Of a stretch of 51,381 bases of DNA, positions 34,801 through 43,049 are shown in pieces. The first letter of the stretch is position 1; each line of letters opens with the position of its first letter. A program made the translations under genes and the position numbers. The notes under the pieces are model-generated. The model had not been told where the DNA came from. It saw only the letters and a list, made by a program, of their open reading frames with translations, and made no database searches. The DNA is from DATNPH01 sp036703315 (lineage in GTDB: Bacteria > Cyanobacteriota > Cyanobacteriia > Cyanobacteriales > Coleofasciculaceae), in the NCBI GenBank assembly GCA_036703315.1, contig DATNPH010000004.1:1-51381 (forward strand). The letters run 5' to 3'.

Positions 34801-36040
34801 GGACTACCAGAATGGATTTCAAGTTCAACGGCCGTATTTTGTCTGAAATGTCTGCTAAGAGGGGGTCAGTTGTGACATCATGACTGGGAATAGCTTGGTC
34901 TTGTGATAACACAAGCAGAGCATAAGGATTGCCAATTACCGGAATTTCAAGCTCCCTTCTGGATGAATAACCGGGTTCGAAGTACTCAGCCACTTGAGGA
35001 ATTCTAGGAAAAGGCTCGGCAATGTAGGTATAAATAATGCAGCGATTGACGCCGAAAGCTTGACCAATTTGGGTAGCGGCTGTCTTAAAAACGTGCTGAA
35101 CCTCTAATGTTGAGCGAATCTCTTGAGTAATATGTTCTAACAATCGCGATCGCTGGAGTTGTCGTTCTAGGGCAGCTTTAGCCGTTTCCAGTTCGATTTG
35201 AGCCTGCTTGCGATCGCTAATATCACGCCCCTCAGGAATTAGCAGAACAACCTTACCTGTTTCATCCCGTATAGGTTTTAGGGAGAAGTCGATGGTGGCT
35301 ACTCTATCCCTAGCCCCCTTAACATCAACTTCGTAACGCACAAACTCACCCTTGGCGGCAGACGCGATCGCTTTTTTTAATCGCTTCCGGGTTTCCGGAG
35401 AGATTGTCCACCAGCCAACTTCCCAAAACGGCTTTCCCACAATATCAGTATGCTGAATACCCGCGAAGTCCAGTCCTGTCTGGTTGGCTTCTATCACGGT
35501 GCCGTCTGGTGTCAGCAGTCCAGTAAACTGAAAAGTGTTATTAACAATTGCTCGAAATCGCCGCTCACTTTCCAGTAGTAATAACTCTGCCTGCTTACGA
35601 ACCTCAATTTCCCGTTGCAGTTGCGCATTCTGCTTTTTTAATTGCTTATAAAGTTGTTGAATAGTCAATTGATAGTCTATCCGTGCTAAAATCTCTTCGA
35701 CTTGAAACGGCTTAGTAATGTAATCAACTCCACCGACTTCAAAACCTTTGACTTTATCCAACGGTTCCTTGAGAACGCTCAAAAAAATTATCGGTATGTC
35801 GTGCGTTACTTCTCTAGCTTTCAGCCTTTTACAGACCTCATAGCCATCCATTTGAGGCATGACAATATCGAGCAAAATCAAATCGGGTGGAGAATTAAAT
35901 TCGGCATTCACCACCATGGAGCCAGAAATTGCTCGTTGAACTCTATATCCCTGTTCAGTTAATAAACTAGATAAAAACCGCAGGTTACTAGGTTGATCAT
36001 CAACAATTAATATTTTTATATCTTGTTTATTTATTACCAT
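31847..36040 (-). CDS. Hybrid sensor histidine kinase (REC-PAS-GAF-PAS-PAS-GAF-HK-REC)
   Basis: A 1397-residue soluble hybrid kinase with no membrane segment. Approximate order: REC (8-125; phospho-Asp in LILLDIVMP), coiled coil, PAS (160-280), GAF (295-465), coiled coil, PAS (500-620; DGIWDWNIKTDE), PAS (625-745), GAF (765-905), HisKA (925-990; MSHELRTPLNAILGF), HATPase (NAIKF, DTGSGI, GTGLGL), a C-terminal REC (LILMDIRMPVMDG) and a helical tail PSKWVQQLYQAAL. The tail recurs in the next kinase and in the relic beyond it, so the three are paralogues. Signal unknown; no cognate regulator is adjacent. It is convergent with the AAA_35-GAF gene, 8 bp away. Confidence 0.93.
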   Translation of the reverse strand: MVINKQDIKILIVDDQPSNLRFLSSLLTEQGYRVQRAISGSMVVNAEFNSPPDLILLDIVMPQMDGYEVCKRLKAREVTHDIPIIFLSVLKEPLDKVKGFEVGGVDYITKPFQVEEILARIDYQLTIQQLYKQLKKQNAQLQREIEVRKQAELLLLESERRFRAIVNNTFQFTGLLTPDGTVIEANQTGLDFAGIQHTDIVGKPFWEVGWWTISPETRKRLKKAIASAAKGEFVRYEVDVKGARDRVATIDFSLKPIRDETGKVVLLIPEGRDISDRKQAQIELETAKAALERQLQRSRLLEHITQEIRSTLEVQHVFKTAATQIGQAFGVNRCIIYTYIAEPFPRIPQVAEYFEPGYSSRRELEIPVIGNPYALLVLSQDQAIPSHDVTTDPLLADISDKIRPLNLKSILVVRTSYQGKPNGIICLEQCDRFRQWTVEDIELLEAVAVQMGIAIAQANLLEQETQRRIELDQQNQQLQQEIRIRQQAQEALRKSEERWQLALQGNNDGIWDWNIKTDEVFRSTRFKEMLGYEDKEMGQFLDEWRTYIYPDDFERVMNTLQAYLDRKLPQYVIEYRLRCKDGSYKWILARGQALWDAAGNAVRMVGSHQDITLRKQAEEQLLASKQRLSFLVQNTPLAVIEWNADQEITDWNQSAERIFGYSAKEAIGKKGDQLLVSEQTRAHLHTIFERLLTQQGGNYNISENLTKAGKTIICEWYNTTLLDEQGSLIGLASMAVDITERIQSELLETIQKTVLEMVAQGKSLHEVLLELLHQVDQLIPEMRSSILLMEEDGKHLRPFVGPKIPKNLVQAIDRLPIGPNMGSCGTAAYFGKRVVVADIASDPLWAAYKHIVLPNNLAACWSEPIMSEKGQVLGTFGLYFTEVRSPEPRELNVIESLARLTSLVIERKRAEVALQQAKEAAEKANHAKSNFLASMSHELRTPLNAILGFSQILAHDESLASQQRKHIGIINRSGEHLLELINDILSMSKIEAGQIALNENCFDLYGLLNSLEEMLLLKANAKGLQLKFECQRDIPQYVKTDESKLRQVLINLLGNAIKFTQQGGVTLRIRIASSQRLLANGINAIRDQQLAITFEIEDTGSGIASSELNAIFDPFMQSQTNHRSMEGTGLGLPISRQFVHLMGGDITVKSTLGQGSIFSFDIIVSLACSTEVEIKASQLRVIGLEPNQPKYRILIVEDVEENRLLLVKLLVPLGFEIREASDGQEAVAMWQSWQPHLILMDIRMPVMDGYEATRRIKQAPGGRATVVIALTASAFEEQREAILEAGCDDFVRKPFQSDVLYEKIALYLDVRYLYEVDHQSTSTRETLQPLELTTDALSAMPSKWVQQLYQAALAMDDQLVMELISQIPEQGANLAQTLTDLVDNFRLDLIADCIGEL

Positions 36041-36069
36041 TGGGCTTTTTACCTGCTTGTTTATATAGT

Positions 36070-38058
36070 CTATTGATTATTAATAAATAATTGAGTTAGG
36101 CGGAAAACTATATCAAGACGAAAATCGTCAAGTAAATCCTTTAAAGCCGCAGCTAGTAGAGTATTATTTTCTGGTATTTGCTCAATCAACTGGACAATCG
36201 ATTCTTCATTAATATTTTTAGCTGCCTGATTTAGCTCTACCACCCAGCTTAAGGGCATTGCTGCCATCCTCTCTAGGAAGAATGAATCTGTTTCTTCCCT
36301 GACAAGATTAAATCTCCGAGGAACAGTTGTTAATTGGGGTAAATCTTCATATCTGTAGCGCACCCCCAAGAATTGAGCGATTTTTTCAAAGATAACCTCT
36401 TCAGTAAAAGGCTTGCGGACAAAGTCATCGCATCCTGCTGCTAAAGTCTCCCCTCGTCTCTCCTCAAAAACACTGGCTGTTAGAACAATAATTACACTAC
36501 GGGCAGAGGGCATAGAAGATTGGGGAGAGGAGGAAGATAAGGAAACACTTGAAAATCCCCCTTGTCCCCCTTGTCTCCCCAGTTCCCTCTCCCTAGTTCT
36601 AATCTCTCTAGCCGCCTCTAGTCCATCCATCACAGGCATCCGCGTATCCATCAAAATCAGGTGGGGATGAAACGCGAACCACTGCCTCACAGCTTCTTGA
36701 CCATTTTCTGCCTCACGCACCTCAAAGCCAATGGGTTCGAGTAATTTGACTAGCAGGAGGCGGTTTTCTCTGGTATCATCCACCACAAGAATGCGATAGG
36801 GTTGTTGGCTTGGCTCTAAACTAATTACTCGCTGTCGCAGTTTTGTAATGAGTTCCGACTCCGTCGTTGAGGCTAATTTGATACTAAACTGAAACGTTGT
36901 TCCTTCTCCGACAGTACTGCGAACTGTAATTTCTCCCCCCATTAGTTGTACAAATCTTTGACTGATTGCTAAACCTAACCCCGCTCCTTCAGCAGATTTT
37001 CGACCAATTTCCGCTTGAGCAAACGTTTGGAATATGGTATCGATTTCCTCAGCAGCAATGCCAGAACCTGTATCTTCAACTTCAAAATGAAGTGTCAGTG
37101 GTCGATTGTCTATTGTCAGTTGATTATTGTCACTAATTGCTGACACGCGAAGGGTTATACTCCCCACTTGAGTAAACTTAATTGCGTTTCCTATTAGATT
37201 AATTAAACAACCTCGTAATTTTTGCTGATCTGCTTTGATATACTGAGGGACATCAGAGGCGACCCGAAACATCAGATATAAATTCTTTTGTTCAGCTTTA
37301 ATTTGAAACATTTCTTCGAGGGAGTCGAGAAAGCGATAAAAATCAAAGCTTGTTTCATTTAATAAAAGTGTGCCTGCCTCGATTTTGGATAATTCTAAAA
37401 CATCATCAATTAACCCTAGTAAATGTTCACTACTCCGATTAATAATCTCTAAATAGTCCCGCTGCTCATCACTAAGCAATGAGTCACGGCTCAGGATTTG
37501 GGTAAAACCCAGGATAGCGTTAAGGGGTGTCCTTAATTCATGGCTCATATTCGCCACAAATTGGCTTTTAGCTCTTGAAGCCGCTGCGGCAGCTTCTTCA
37601 GCTTTACGACGCTCAATAATTTCCTGTTGGAGTTGTTGATTTTGTGTCTGGAGTTGCTTAGTAAGTTGGCGAATCAGGAGTTGATTTTTTACCCTTGCTA
37701 AGACTTCTTCAACTTTAAAAGGTTTAGTAATATAGTCTACTCCACCAATTTGAAAAGCTCTTACTTTATCCCAAACATCATCAAGAGCACTTAAAAAAAT
37801 TATAGGAATCTCTTGAGTCTGAGGGTCTGCTTTCAGTCTTTCACAAACTTCATAGCCATCTAGATCTGGCATTTTGATATCAAGTAAAATCAAATCTGGA
37901 GGAGCTGACTGTGCTGCGTTGATTCCCATTTTACCTCTAACAGCACCTCGAACTGTATACCCTTGCTCAGACAAGGTTTGGGACAAAAGTTGTAGATTTT
38001 CTGGCGTATCGTCAATAATTAAAATATTTCCTTCAGTTGCTATCTGATTAATTGTCAT
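36070..38058 (-). CDS. Hybrid histidine kinase (REC-HK-REC)
   Basis: The 662-residue protein has an N-terminal REC (12-130; LILLDIKMPDLDG), a coiled coil, HisKA with MSHELRTPLNAILGF (about 168-230), an HATPase domain (NAIKF, DTGSGI, GAGLGLAIS), a second REC (LILMDTRMPVMDG ... CDDFVRKPF) and the same helical tail as its downstream paralogue (PLSWVVELNQAA). The second REC is interrupted after EIRTRERELG by about 26 residues rich in Gly, Gln and Ser, coded by a GGGGGAGACAAGGGGGACAA-type repeat at 36500-36580. This insertion sits in a loop, so the domain may still fold. The gene precedes the larger kinase by 29 bp and is probably cotranscribed with it. Confidence 0.93.
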   Translation of the reverse strand: MTINQIATEGNILIIDDTPENLQLLSQTLSEQGYTVRGAVRGKMGINAAQSAPPDLILLDIKMPDLDGYEVCERLKADPQTQEIPIIFLSALDDVWDKVRAFQIGGVDYITKPFKVEEVLARVKNQLLIRQLTKQLQTQNQQLQQEIIERRKAEEAAAAASRAKSQFVANMSHELRTPLNAILGFTQILSRDSLLSDEQRDYLEIINRSSEHLLGLIDDVLELSKIEAGTLLLNETSFDFYRFLDSLEEMFQIKAEQKNLYLMFRVASDVPQYIKADQQKLRGCLINLIGNAIKFTQVGSITLRVSAISDNNQLTIDNRPLTLHFEVEDTGSGIAAEEIDTIFQTFAQAEIGRKSAEGAGLGLAISQRFVQLMGGEITVRSTVGEGTTFQFSIKLASTTESELITKLRQRVISLEPSQQPYRILVVDDTRENRLLLVKLLEPIGFEVREAENGQEAVRQWFAFHPHLILMDTRMPVMDGLEAAREIRTRERELGRQGGQGGFSSVSLSSSSPQSSMPSARSVIIVLTASVFEERRGETLAAGCDDFVRKPFTEEVIFEKIAQFLGVRYRYEDLPQLTTVPRRFNLVREETDSFFLERMAAMPLSWVVELNQAAKNINEESIVQLIEQIPENNTLLAAALKDLLDDFRLDIVFRLTQLFINNQ

Positions 38059-38349
38059 AGGTAATTGTGTAATAGTAAAAGAAGATTCATGCTCAAAGCT
38101 TGTTTAAGAATCTAAAACAGGGGTGATGCCCTACTATGTAAATCGCCACATCAATAGTAAAATTCCCCTTTTTAAAAGTTTTGGATCATCCATCAGCCTG
38201 TACTTAGTTCTCGTATCATTAACGGGCAAAAATTAGAGTAGCTAATTATCGTGAACTTATAGTAAGGTTTTGATAGAGTTTATGTAAAATCAATGAAGGT
38301 ATTGTTTTCCAGCCGCTTCAAATAAATTGATAAGGCGATGGCAACAAAA

Positions 38350-38830
38350 TTAATTAACCCAATTGCTTAGAACTTGAACAAAAGGAGCATGTATTGGGGG
38401 AATTTGTGAAATTAGTTCGAAAATCTTCTCAGAACTAATACTTTCAGCTGCCTGGTATGGCTCCTTAATCCATTCAGCCTACATAATGACTGTGACAGGC
38501 ACAAAGAGGTTTCATAAACTGCCTCATTTGACTAATTAAGCTCATCCCATGCATAAATGACATGGGATGCAAGCGTTAGTGGTTAATGGTTAGTAGTTAG
38601 TAGTTAGTAGTTTTTTTACTCACTACTGTCCTACTAACACCCTGCTGCCATTTCTCCCAAGGCTAAAAGGCACTGGGCTTCCTGGCAGGGTTCAGTGATG
38701 GAAGGTTATGGCTGCTCCTGTTCATAGATATAACGTACTCCCAGAAATTGATCCATCTTTTCAAAGATGATTTGCTCTCGAAAATGCTTTCGCACAAAGT
38801 CATCACAACCTGCCGCTAAAACAACGACTT
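38350..38830 (-). pseudogene. Relic of a third hybrid histidine kinase
   Basis: Two pieces of the same protein type are visible. At 38708-38830 the frame reads LAAGCDDFVRKHFREQIIFE then KMDQFLGVRYIYEQEQ, the end of a REC domain like CDDFVRKPFTEEVIFEKI of the neighbour. At 38350-38480 it reads AEWIKEPYQAAESISSEKIF and ends LSNWVN-stop, matching the paralogues' helical tail. In-frame stops (TAG just before AEWIK) and an intervening repeat separate the pieces, and the kinase core is gone. Confidence 0.75.
38543..38610. repeat. Hairpin and TTAGTAG short tandem repeats inside the kinase relic
   Basis: CATCCCATG (38543-38551) pairs with CATGGGATG (38561-38569) around 9 nt. Directly after it, 38575-38610 consists of about five copies of a GTTAGTAGT-type heptamer. 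Such short tandemly repeated repetitive sequences are common between genes of filamentous cyanobacteria. They probably spread here after the gene had decayed. Confidence 0.75.
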
Positions 38831-38871
38831 GAACACGGGAATTTAATATCTTCTAGTTTTTCAAGACACTG

Positions 38872-39843
38872 CTAATTGTTCAGCATTGCCGATGCCTCTT
38901 GAATATTTCTGCGAACTGATTCGGCAGAGGCTTGGAGTGCGGTGCGTTCGGCATCGGTGAGGTTGAGTTCCAATACAGTTTCGACACCACGACACCCTAA
39001 TCGTGTTGGAACCCCGATAAAAATATCATTTAAACCGTATTCACCCTGAAGGTAGGCAGCTGCTGGTAGCTGTCGTAACTGGTTGTGTAAAACTGCCTCG
39101 ACCATTAAGCAGGTGGATGAGGCTGGTGCATAGAAGGCTCCGCCAGTCTGCATCAGTTCGACAATCTCAGCTCCGCCGTGGCGAGTTCGTTCTACTAGCC
39201 GCTCAATAGTTGCGGCGTCCATTAGTTCAGTAATAGGCACTCCACCGACAGTAGAGTAGCGGGGCAAGGGTACCATTAAATCTCCGTGACCTCCTAGCAC
39301 CAAGGCGCTGACATCCCCCATACAGACGCCTAATTCCATAGCAATGAAGGTCTGAAAGCGGGCAGAGTCGAGAACACCGGCCATACCCATAACTCGGCGA
39401 GGCGGAAGATCAGTCGCCTGCCATGCCAGGTAGGTCATGACATCCAGAGGGTTAGTGACAATGATGAGTATAGCGTCAGGGGAATGGGCGATCGCGTTTT
39501 GTGCCGCTCTCACTACAATCTTGGTGTTGCTCTTGAGCAGATCATCCCGGCTAATCCCTGGTTTTCGAGGGTTCCCGGCAGTAATTACCACGATATCGGA
39601 ACCGGTAGTATCAGTGTAGTCATTTGTGCCGATAATCTGGCGATCATGACGCTCGATCCCCCGTGCTTCCATTAAATCCAGGGCAATGCCTTGGGGCATA
39701 CCGTTAATAATGTCGAGTAACACTACATTGGCAAGATTTTTCTCAGCAATCCGCTGGGCAAGGGTGCTACCCACCTTTCCGCAACCAATGACTGATACAC
39801 GGGGTTCATAGCAGGGAATTGGGGAATTAGGGAAGGGTGCCAT
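38872..39843 (-). CDS. mdh: Malate dehydrogenase (LDH-like MDH)
   Basis: NAD-dependent interconversion of malate and oxaloacetate. The 323-residue protein has the dinucleotide motif VIGCGKVGS (18-26), Asp44 in VLLDI consistent with NAD preference, the active-site loop NPRKPGISRDDLL with Arg93 and Arg99 (Arg at the specificity position marks malate over lactate), Asn131 in TNPLDV, Asp159/Arg162 in GVLDSARF and the proton-relay His186 in GGHGDLMVP. The first 13 residues (APFPNSPIPCYEP) are unlike the family and follow a C/T-rich repeat, so the annotated ATG at 39843 may add a non-conserved tail. Confidence 0.94.
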   Translation of the reverse strand: MAPFPNSPIPCYEPRVSVIGCGKVGSTLAQRIAEKNLANVVLLDIINGMPQGIALDLMEARGIERHDRQIIGTNDYTDTTGSDIVVITAGNPRKPGISRDDLLKSNTKIVVRAAQNAIAHSPDAILIIVTNPLDVMTYLAWQATDLPPRRVMGMAGVLDSARFQTFIAMELGVCMGDVSALVLGGHGDLMVPLPRYSTVGGVPITELMDAATIERLVERTRHGGAEIVELMQTGGAFYAPASSTCLMVEAVLHNQLRQLPAAAYLQGEYGLNDIFIGVPTRLGCRGVETVLELNLTDAERTALQASAESVRRNIQEASAMLNN

Positions 39844-40152
39844 AACAAGGGGTGCGATCGGTAATGCTTTAAATTACTCTTGCTAATCTTCGCTTGTCAC
39901 TTTGATTAGAGAAAAATTAAAATCCAGATTCCGCACCTTGAAGTGTCACACTACTTGTTTTAGGGAATGGGGAATAGGGAATGGGCAATGGGCAGAGTAT
40001 TCTACATAGTCTATGTATTATTAATTACCAATTACCAATTCCCTTTAAACCGTTAGCGCTAGCTCTCTCCGAGTCTTGCCTGCGGCACCCTGCGCTTTCC
40101 TCTTCGTCTTGTGCCAGTTGAAGGTGCCCAATGTAGGTTTCAAAAAAAAGAG
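39844..40152. other. Intergenic region between mdh and ndhO
   Basis: The 309 bp contain a purine-rich tandem repeat TAGGGAATGGGGAATAGGGA and its continuation (39961-39995), and the near-palindrome TACATAGTCTATGTA at 40003-40017. No gene is supported. Confidence 0.55.
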
Positions 40153-40395
40153 CTAAGCTTCCGTCGGCGGAGCAACCCCCACCGCTTCTAGCTGATCGAC
40201 ACGTAACCAAATATTTGGGGTGGGAACCTGACCAAACATGACAAATGCATAGTCCCCCTTAAGGTCTACAACCATCCCGTTCGTTTCAAATAGGTAAGAG
40301 GGGAAGCGTGAATCACTAGCTTGTGATTCCAGGCTACCTTGCAATTTTTCACGGATAGCGCGAACCAAAGACCCTTTTTTAATTGTGTCTGCCAT
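40153..40395 (-). CDS. ndhO: NAD(P)H-quinone oxidoreductase subunit O
   Basis: Small peripheral subunit of the cyanobacterial/chloroplast NDH-1 complex, which works in respiration and cyclic electron flow at the thylakoid. The 80 residues read IKKGSLVRAIREKLQGSLES, DSRFPSYLFETNG, VVDLKGDYAFVMFG and VPTPNIWLRVDQLE, the full NdhO pattern. Length is normal (about 70-80). It has its own upstream gap of 180 bp before mutM. Confidence 0.93.
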   Translation of the reverse strand: MADTIKKGSLVRAIREKLQGSLESQASDSRFPSYLFETNGMVVDLKGDYAFVMFGQVPTPNIWLRVDQLEAVGVAPPTEA

Positions 40396-40577
40396 AATTG
40401 CTGCTTTGTTGGTGAAGCATCTAAATTCCTTTGTTTAGCATTCTACGCTCGTTAAGCCTTCAGCCAATAGTAATTTAGTTAACAGTGGCGACTGTTTAAG
40501 CTGTCTCGTCTACAACTTGCATTGTGGCGATCGCTCAAAATCTTGATAGCCTTGGTTAGAGGATTTTGAATGGCTTA

Positions 40578-41423
40578 CTACTGGCATTTCGGACAGAAGT
40601 GAGATGAGCGCCCTGCCAGCTTAACGCGCCGAATAGAAGTGCCACAGACCCGACAAGGTTCATCTGTGCGACCATATACCCACGCCACACCGCTGTAGTT
40701 GCCATTGACACCCATCACACTGAGAAAGTTACTAAAGGTGGTGCCACCTGCCTCAATGCTGGCTTGCAAGACCTGGATTAAGCTGGTACGGATACGTTCA
40801 ATCTGCTCCAGGTTCAAATTCGCACAAAGCGTTTCTGGTCGGATGCCGCTCAAGAATAAGGCTTCATCAGCATAAATGTTACCCACGCCTGCCACTAGTT
40901 CCTGATCTAGCAGTGCTGTTTTAATTGAACGCTGACGATTTTGTAGCTTCCGCATCAGGTACTCTACAGAAAAGTCAGCAGAAAAGGGATCGGGACCGAG
41001 TCTTTTTAGACCCGTAATGATGCTTTCTGGTGCCTCAGATGGAGGTACCCACCACATCTGACCAAACGTCCGTTGGTCAACAAATCGTAATTCACGGTTA
41101 TCTGGGAAGAACAATCGCACTCGCGTATGCTTGTGTAATGGCTCGTCTTGATTGAGCCACAGCAGCTGACCAGTCATTCGTAGATGGACACCCAGCCAAC
41201 CAGCGTTACTGATGTCTAACTTGGCCAGTTCTGCAAGTAAGTATTTGCCGCGTCGATGCCAATCGCTAATGGTAACGTTCTTCAGCCCCGCTAAAAACTC
41301 AGCCACAGAAAGAGGGTGGGCGATAGTGCGATCAAGCAACACATCCCCACCCTGAATTTCCTGACCTAGGGTCAGTTGATTGAGACCCTGACGGACTGTT
41401 TCAACTTCAGGCAGTTCCGGCAC
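40578..41423 (-). CDS. mutM: Formamidopyrimidine-DNA glycosylase
   Basis: Base-excision repair enzyme that removes 8-oxoguanine and formamidopyrimidines and nicks the abasic site. The 281 residues start MPELPEVETVRQGL, with the catalytic Pro2 and Glu3; RRGKYLL supplies the conserved Lys near 60; the helix-two-turn-helix follows in ELVAGVGNIYADEALF; and the C-terminal zinc finger is CRVCG ... FCPKCQ. Its start lies only 3 nt after the psaE stop, suggesting cotranscription of a photosystem I gene with an oxidative-damage repair gene. Confidence 0.96.
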   Translation of the reverse strand: MPELPEVETVRQGLNQLTLGQEIQGGDVLLDRTIAHPLSVAEFLAGLKNVTISDWHRRGKYLLAELAKLDISNAGWLGVHLRMTGQLLWLNQDEPLHKHTRVRLFFPDNRELRFVDQRTFGQMWWVPPSEAPESIITGLKRLGPDPFSADFSVEYLMRKLQNRQRSIKTALLDQELVAGVGNIYADEALFLSGIRPETLCANLNLEQIERIRTSLIQVLQASIEAGGTTFSNFLSVMGVNGNYSGVAWVYGRTDEPCRVCGTSIRRVKLAGRSSHFCPKCQ

Positions 41424-41426
41424 AAC

Positions 41427-41804
41427 TTAACGCGCGTCCGTTCCCTGATTGGGGTCACCTGCTACAAGTCTGCTACCGCCTGGCTCCTCTCCTTTTTGAC
41501 CAGTTGTGTTAGAGTCTGGAGCCCCTGTCGCTGACGCTGTCTTGCGAGCTCTCTCATCTATAGGTGTACCCTTGCCACCAGAAGTCGCTGTCGAGGCTTT
41601 TTTACCAGCCTTAGGTGCTTCAACCTCTATGAGTTCCTCCACAGCAAAGTTATTGGTATTGACTCCGGCGTAGTTGACGTTATTAAAGCGGACAATTACC
41701 GGGTATTTGATACCGCTCTGGTCTACAGTGGCGACGGTGCCAACATCCTGAAACCAGAAAGATTCTTTTCTGAGTACTCGAACTTTAGAACCACGTTGAA
41801 CCAT
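41427..41804 (-). CDS. psaE: Photosystem I subunit PsaE with long C-terminal extension
   Basis: Peripheral stromal-side subunit of photosystem I that helps ferredoxin docking and cyclic electron flow. Residues 1-62 form the SH3-like barrel: MVQRGSKVRVLRKESFWFQD, GTVATVDQSGIKYPVIVRF, NYAGVNTNNFAVEELIEVE. Usual cyanobacterial PsaE is about 65-76 residues; this one continues to 125 with a tail rich in Gly, Ala, Thr, Lys and Pro that looks disordered. No frameshift is needed: the tail is in the same frame and ends at a stop 3 nt before mutM. Confidence 0.95.
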   Translation of the reverse strand: MVQRGSKVRVLRKESFWFQDVGTVATVDQSGIKYPVIVRFNNVNYAGVNTNNFAVEELIEVEAPKAGKKASTATSGGKGTPIDERARKTASATGAPDSNTTGQKGEEPGGSRLVAGDPNQGTDAR

Positions 41805-42011
41805 ATAGTGTTTTTCCCTTGCGTTCTAGCTTTACAGCGTACTACTCGTTTGGGGCTGTCTGTTACTTCCAGCTTTTAAGTTTTATTAAGGTTTACCCAG
41901 AAGGGGAGTGGCGATTGGGGATAGGGACTAGCGAAAGCACTATTTCTACTATCCTTAGAAGGACTTAAGAAGTAATTAACATTTCGTAAACTGACTCGAA
42001 GAGCCTCTCAA
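41805..42011 (-). promoter_or_regulatory. psaE upstream region
   Basis: The 207 bp between DUF6391 and psaE should hold the psaE promoter. On the minus strand TTTACGAAATGTTAATTA (about 41989-41972) loosely resembles the HLR1 site bound by RpaB at photosystem I genes, but with about three mismatches. A GGGGAGTGGCGATTGGGGAT purine repeat lies at 41903-41922. Confidence 0.3.
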
Positions 42012-42653
42012 TTAATCCTTCCAGCGCACTTGAACAAAATGTGACGGTCGTCCCCAGATGTCAAGTGTTCCTGTAATGTCTTCGATCGCCAGGTTAAAAG
42101 GAATTGCAGTGGTTAGATATCGTTGAGCGAGGTTACCGATATCAGGCGTTAACTGAGTAGCCGTTGCGGCGGCTAAGCCAAGACCAATTATTTGCTCGAT
42201 TGGTCCTCGCGGTAGGAGGAAATGAGCCCCCAACGCCAGTCCAGCCGTTAAAACCATTCCTACCGAGAGATTAGTTCCGCAGCGTGGATGCACTGCCAAG
42301 TCCCATTCTCCTCGTGTGAGGCGCTCTAGGGCGATAGGTACGGCTCTTTTCAAGCTAGGCACATTCAGCTGACCATAGAGATAAAACCCTTGGTCAGTAG
42401 ATAAGCCTCCAAGGGTGTTATTGTCCAACTGAGGGGCTGTTGTAGAATATCTAGCGTTAGGGACTCCACTACGCTCACCAAGAACCCAGACAGTCGCGTG
42501 TTCTAGAGCATGAACCTGACGCAGCATGAGAATTTCTTTTAATCCTGGAATGAAGTTTAGCTGCCTGAGTAAGTCAGCATCTTGTGTAGGGTAGGGTGCG
42601 GCAAAGTCAAAGTCCCAGAAGTTGCCGATTTGAGCAGAAGCAGTATTCGTCAT
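42012..42653 (-). CDS. DUF6391 family membrane protein
   Basis: The 213-residue protein contains the family's RQVHALEHATV segment (about 45-55) and VHPRCGTNLSVG (about 121-132), followed by two hydrophobic segments (GMVLTAGLALGAHFLL and IIGLGLAAATATQL) likely to cross the membrane. Conserved His, Glu and Cys residues in the two motifs could bind a metal, but no function is known to me. It is found across cyanobacteria. Here it lies 207 bp before psaE in the same direction. Confidence 0.8.
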   Translation of the reverse strand: MTNTASAQIGNFWDFDFAAPYPTQDADLLRQLNFIPGLKEILMLRQVHALEHATVWVLGERSGVPNARYSTTAPQLDNNTLGGLSTDQGFYLYGQLNVPSLKRAVPIALERLTRGEWDLAVHPRCGTNLSVGMVLTAGLALGAHFLLPRGPIEQIIGLGLAAATATQLTPDIGNLAQRYLTTAIPFNLAIEDITGTLDIWGRPSHFVQVRWKD

Positions 42654-43049
42654 GGCAGCACTACTCCACTAACAGATAGATTAATAGGAAGTATTTTCAA
42701 CTGTAGCGTTCACACGAGGATTGCATTGTAAAACTTGGTGAAGGTAGTAAGAGGCGAGCGCATGATGAAGCGATCACATCATCCCCAAACAGCTCAAGTG
42801 ATCACCTGCATAACTTCCTAACATAGGAGAGATATATAAGAAACAGCCGTTGTTTGAAATCACAACTCTTTATAGCCTTGAGCTGGTGGGTTGGAAAATC
42901 ACACTGATTTCCTTCCACCAAGCCGAAGAGGTAGATTTAAAGAGTATGGAAGATGCACCCGATAATCAACCTAGCCAAATGATTTCTAAGCAACGCTTAC
43001 TTGAGGGATGTTTGAGAAAAAAACGGAGCATCTACTAGGGACTTTCGCT
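42654..43049. other. Intergenic region between DUF6391 and the Hpt-like gene
   Basis: About 400 bp. A 62-codon frame at 42850-43038 is open but shows no recognisable protein feature and runs into the Hpt-like start region in another frame. Divergent promoters must lie here. HIP1-like GCGATC sites are present; nothing else is recognisable. Confidence 0.4.

Noticed and set aside
40025..40210. 61-codon minus-strand frame before ndhO
   Set aside because: It overlaps the end of ndhO in another frame and passes through simple-repeat DNA.
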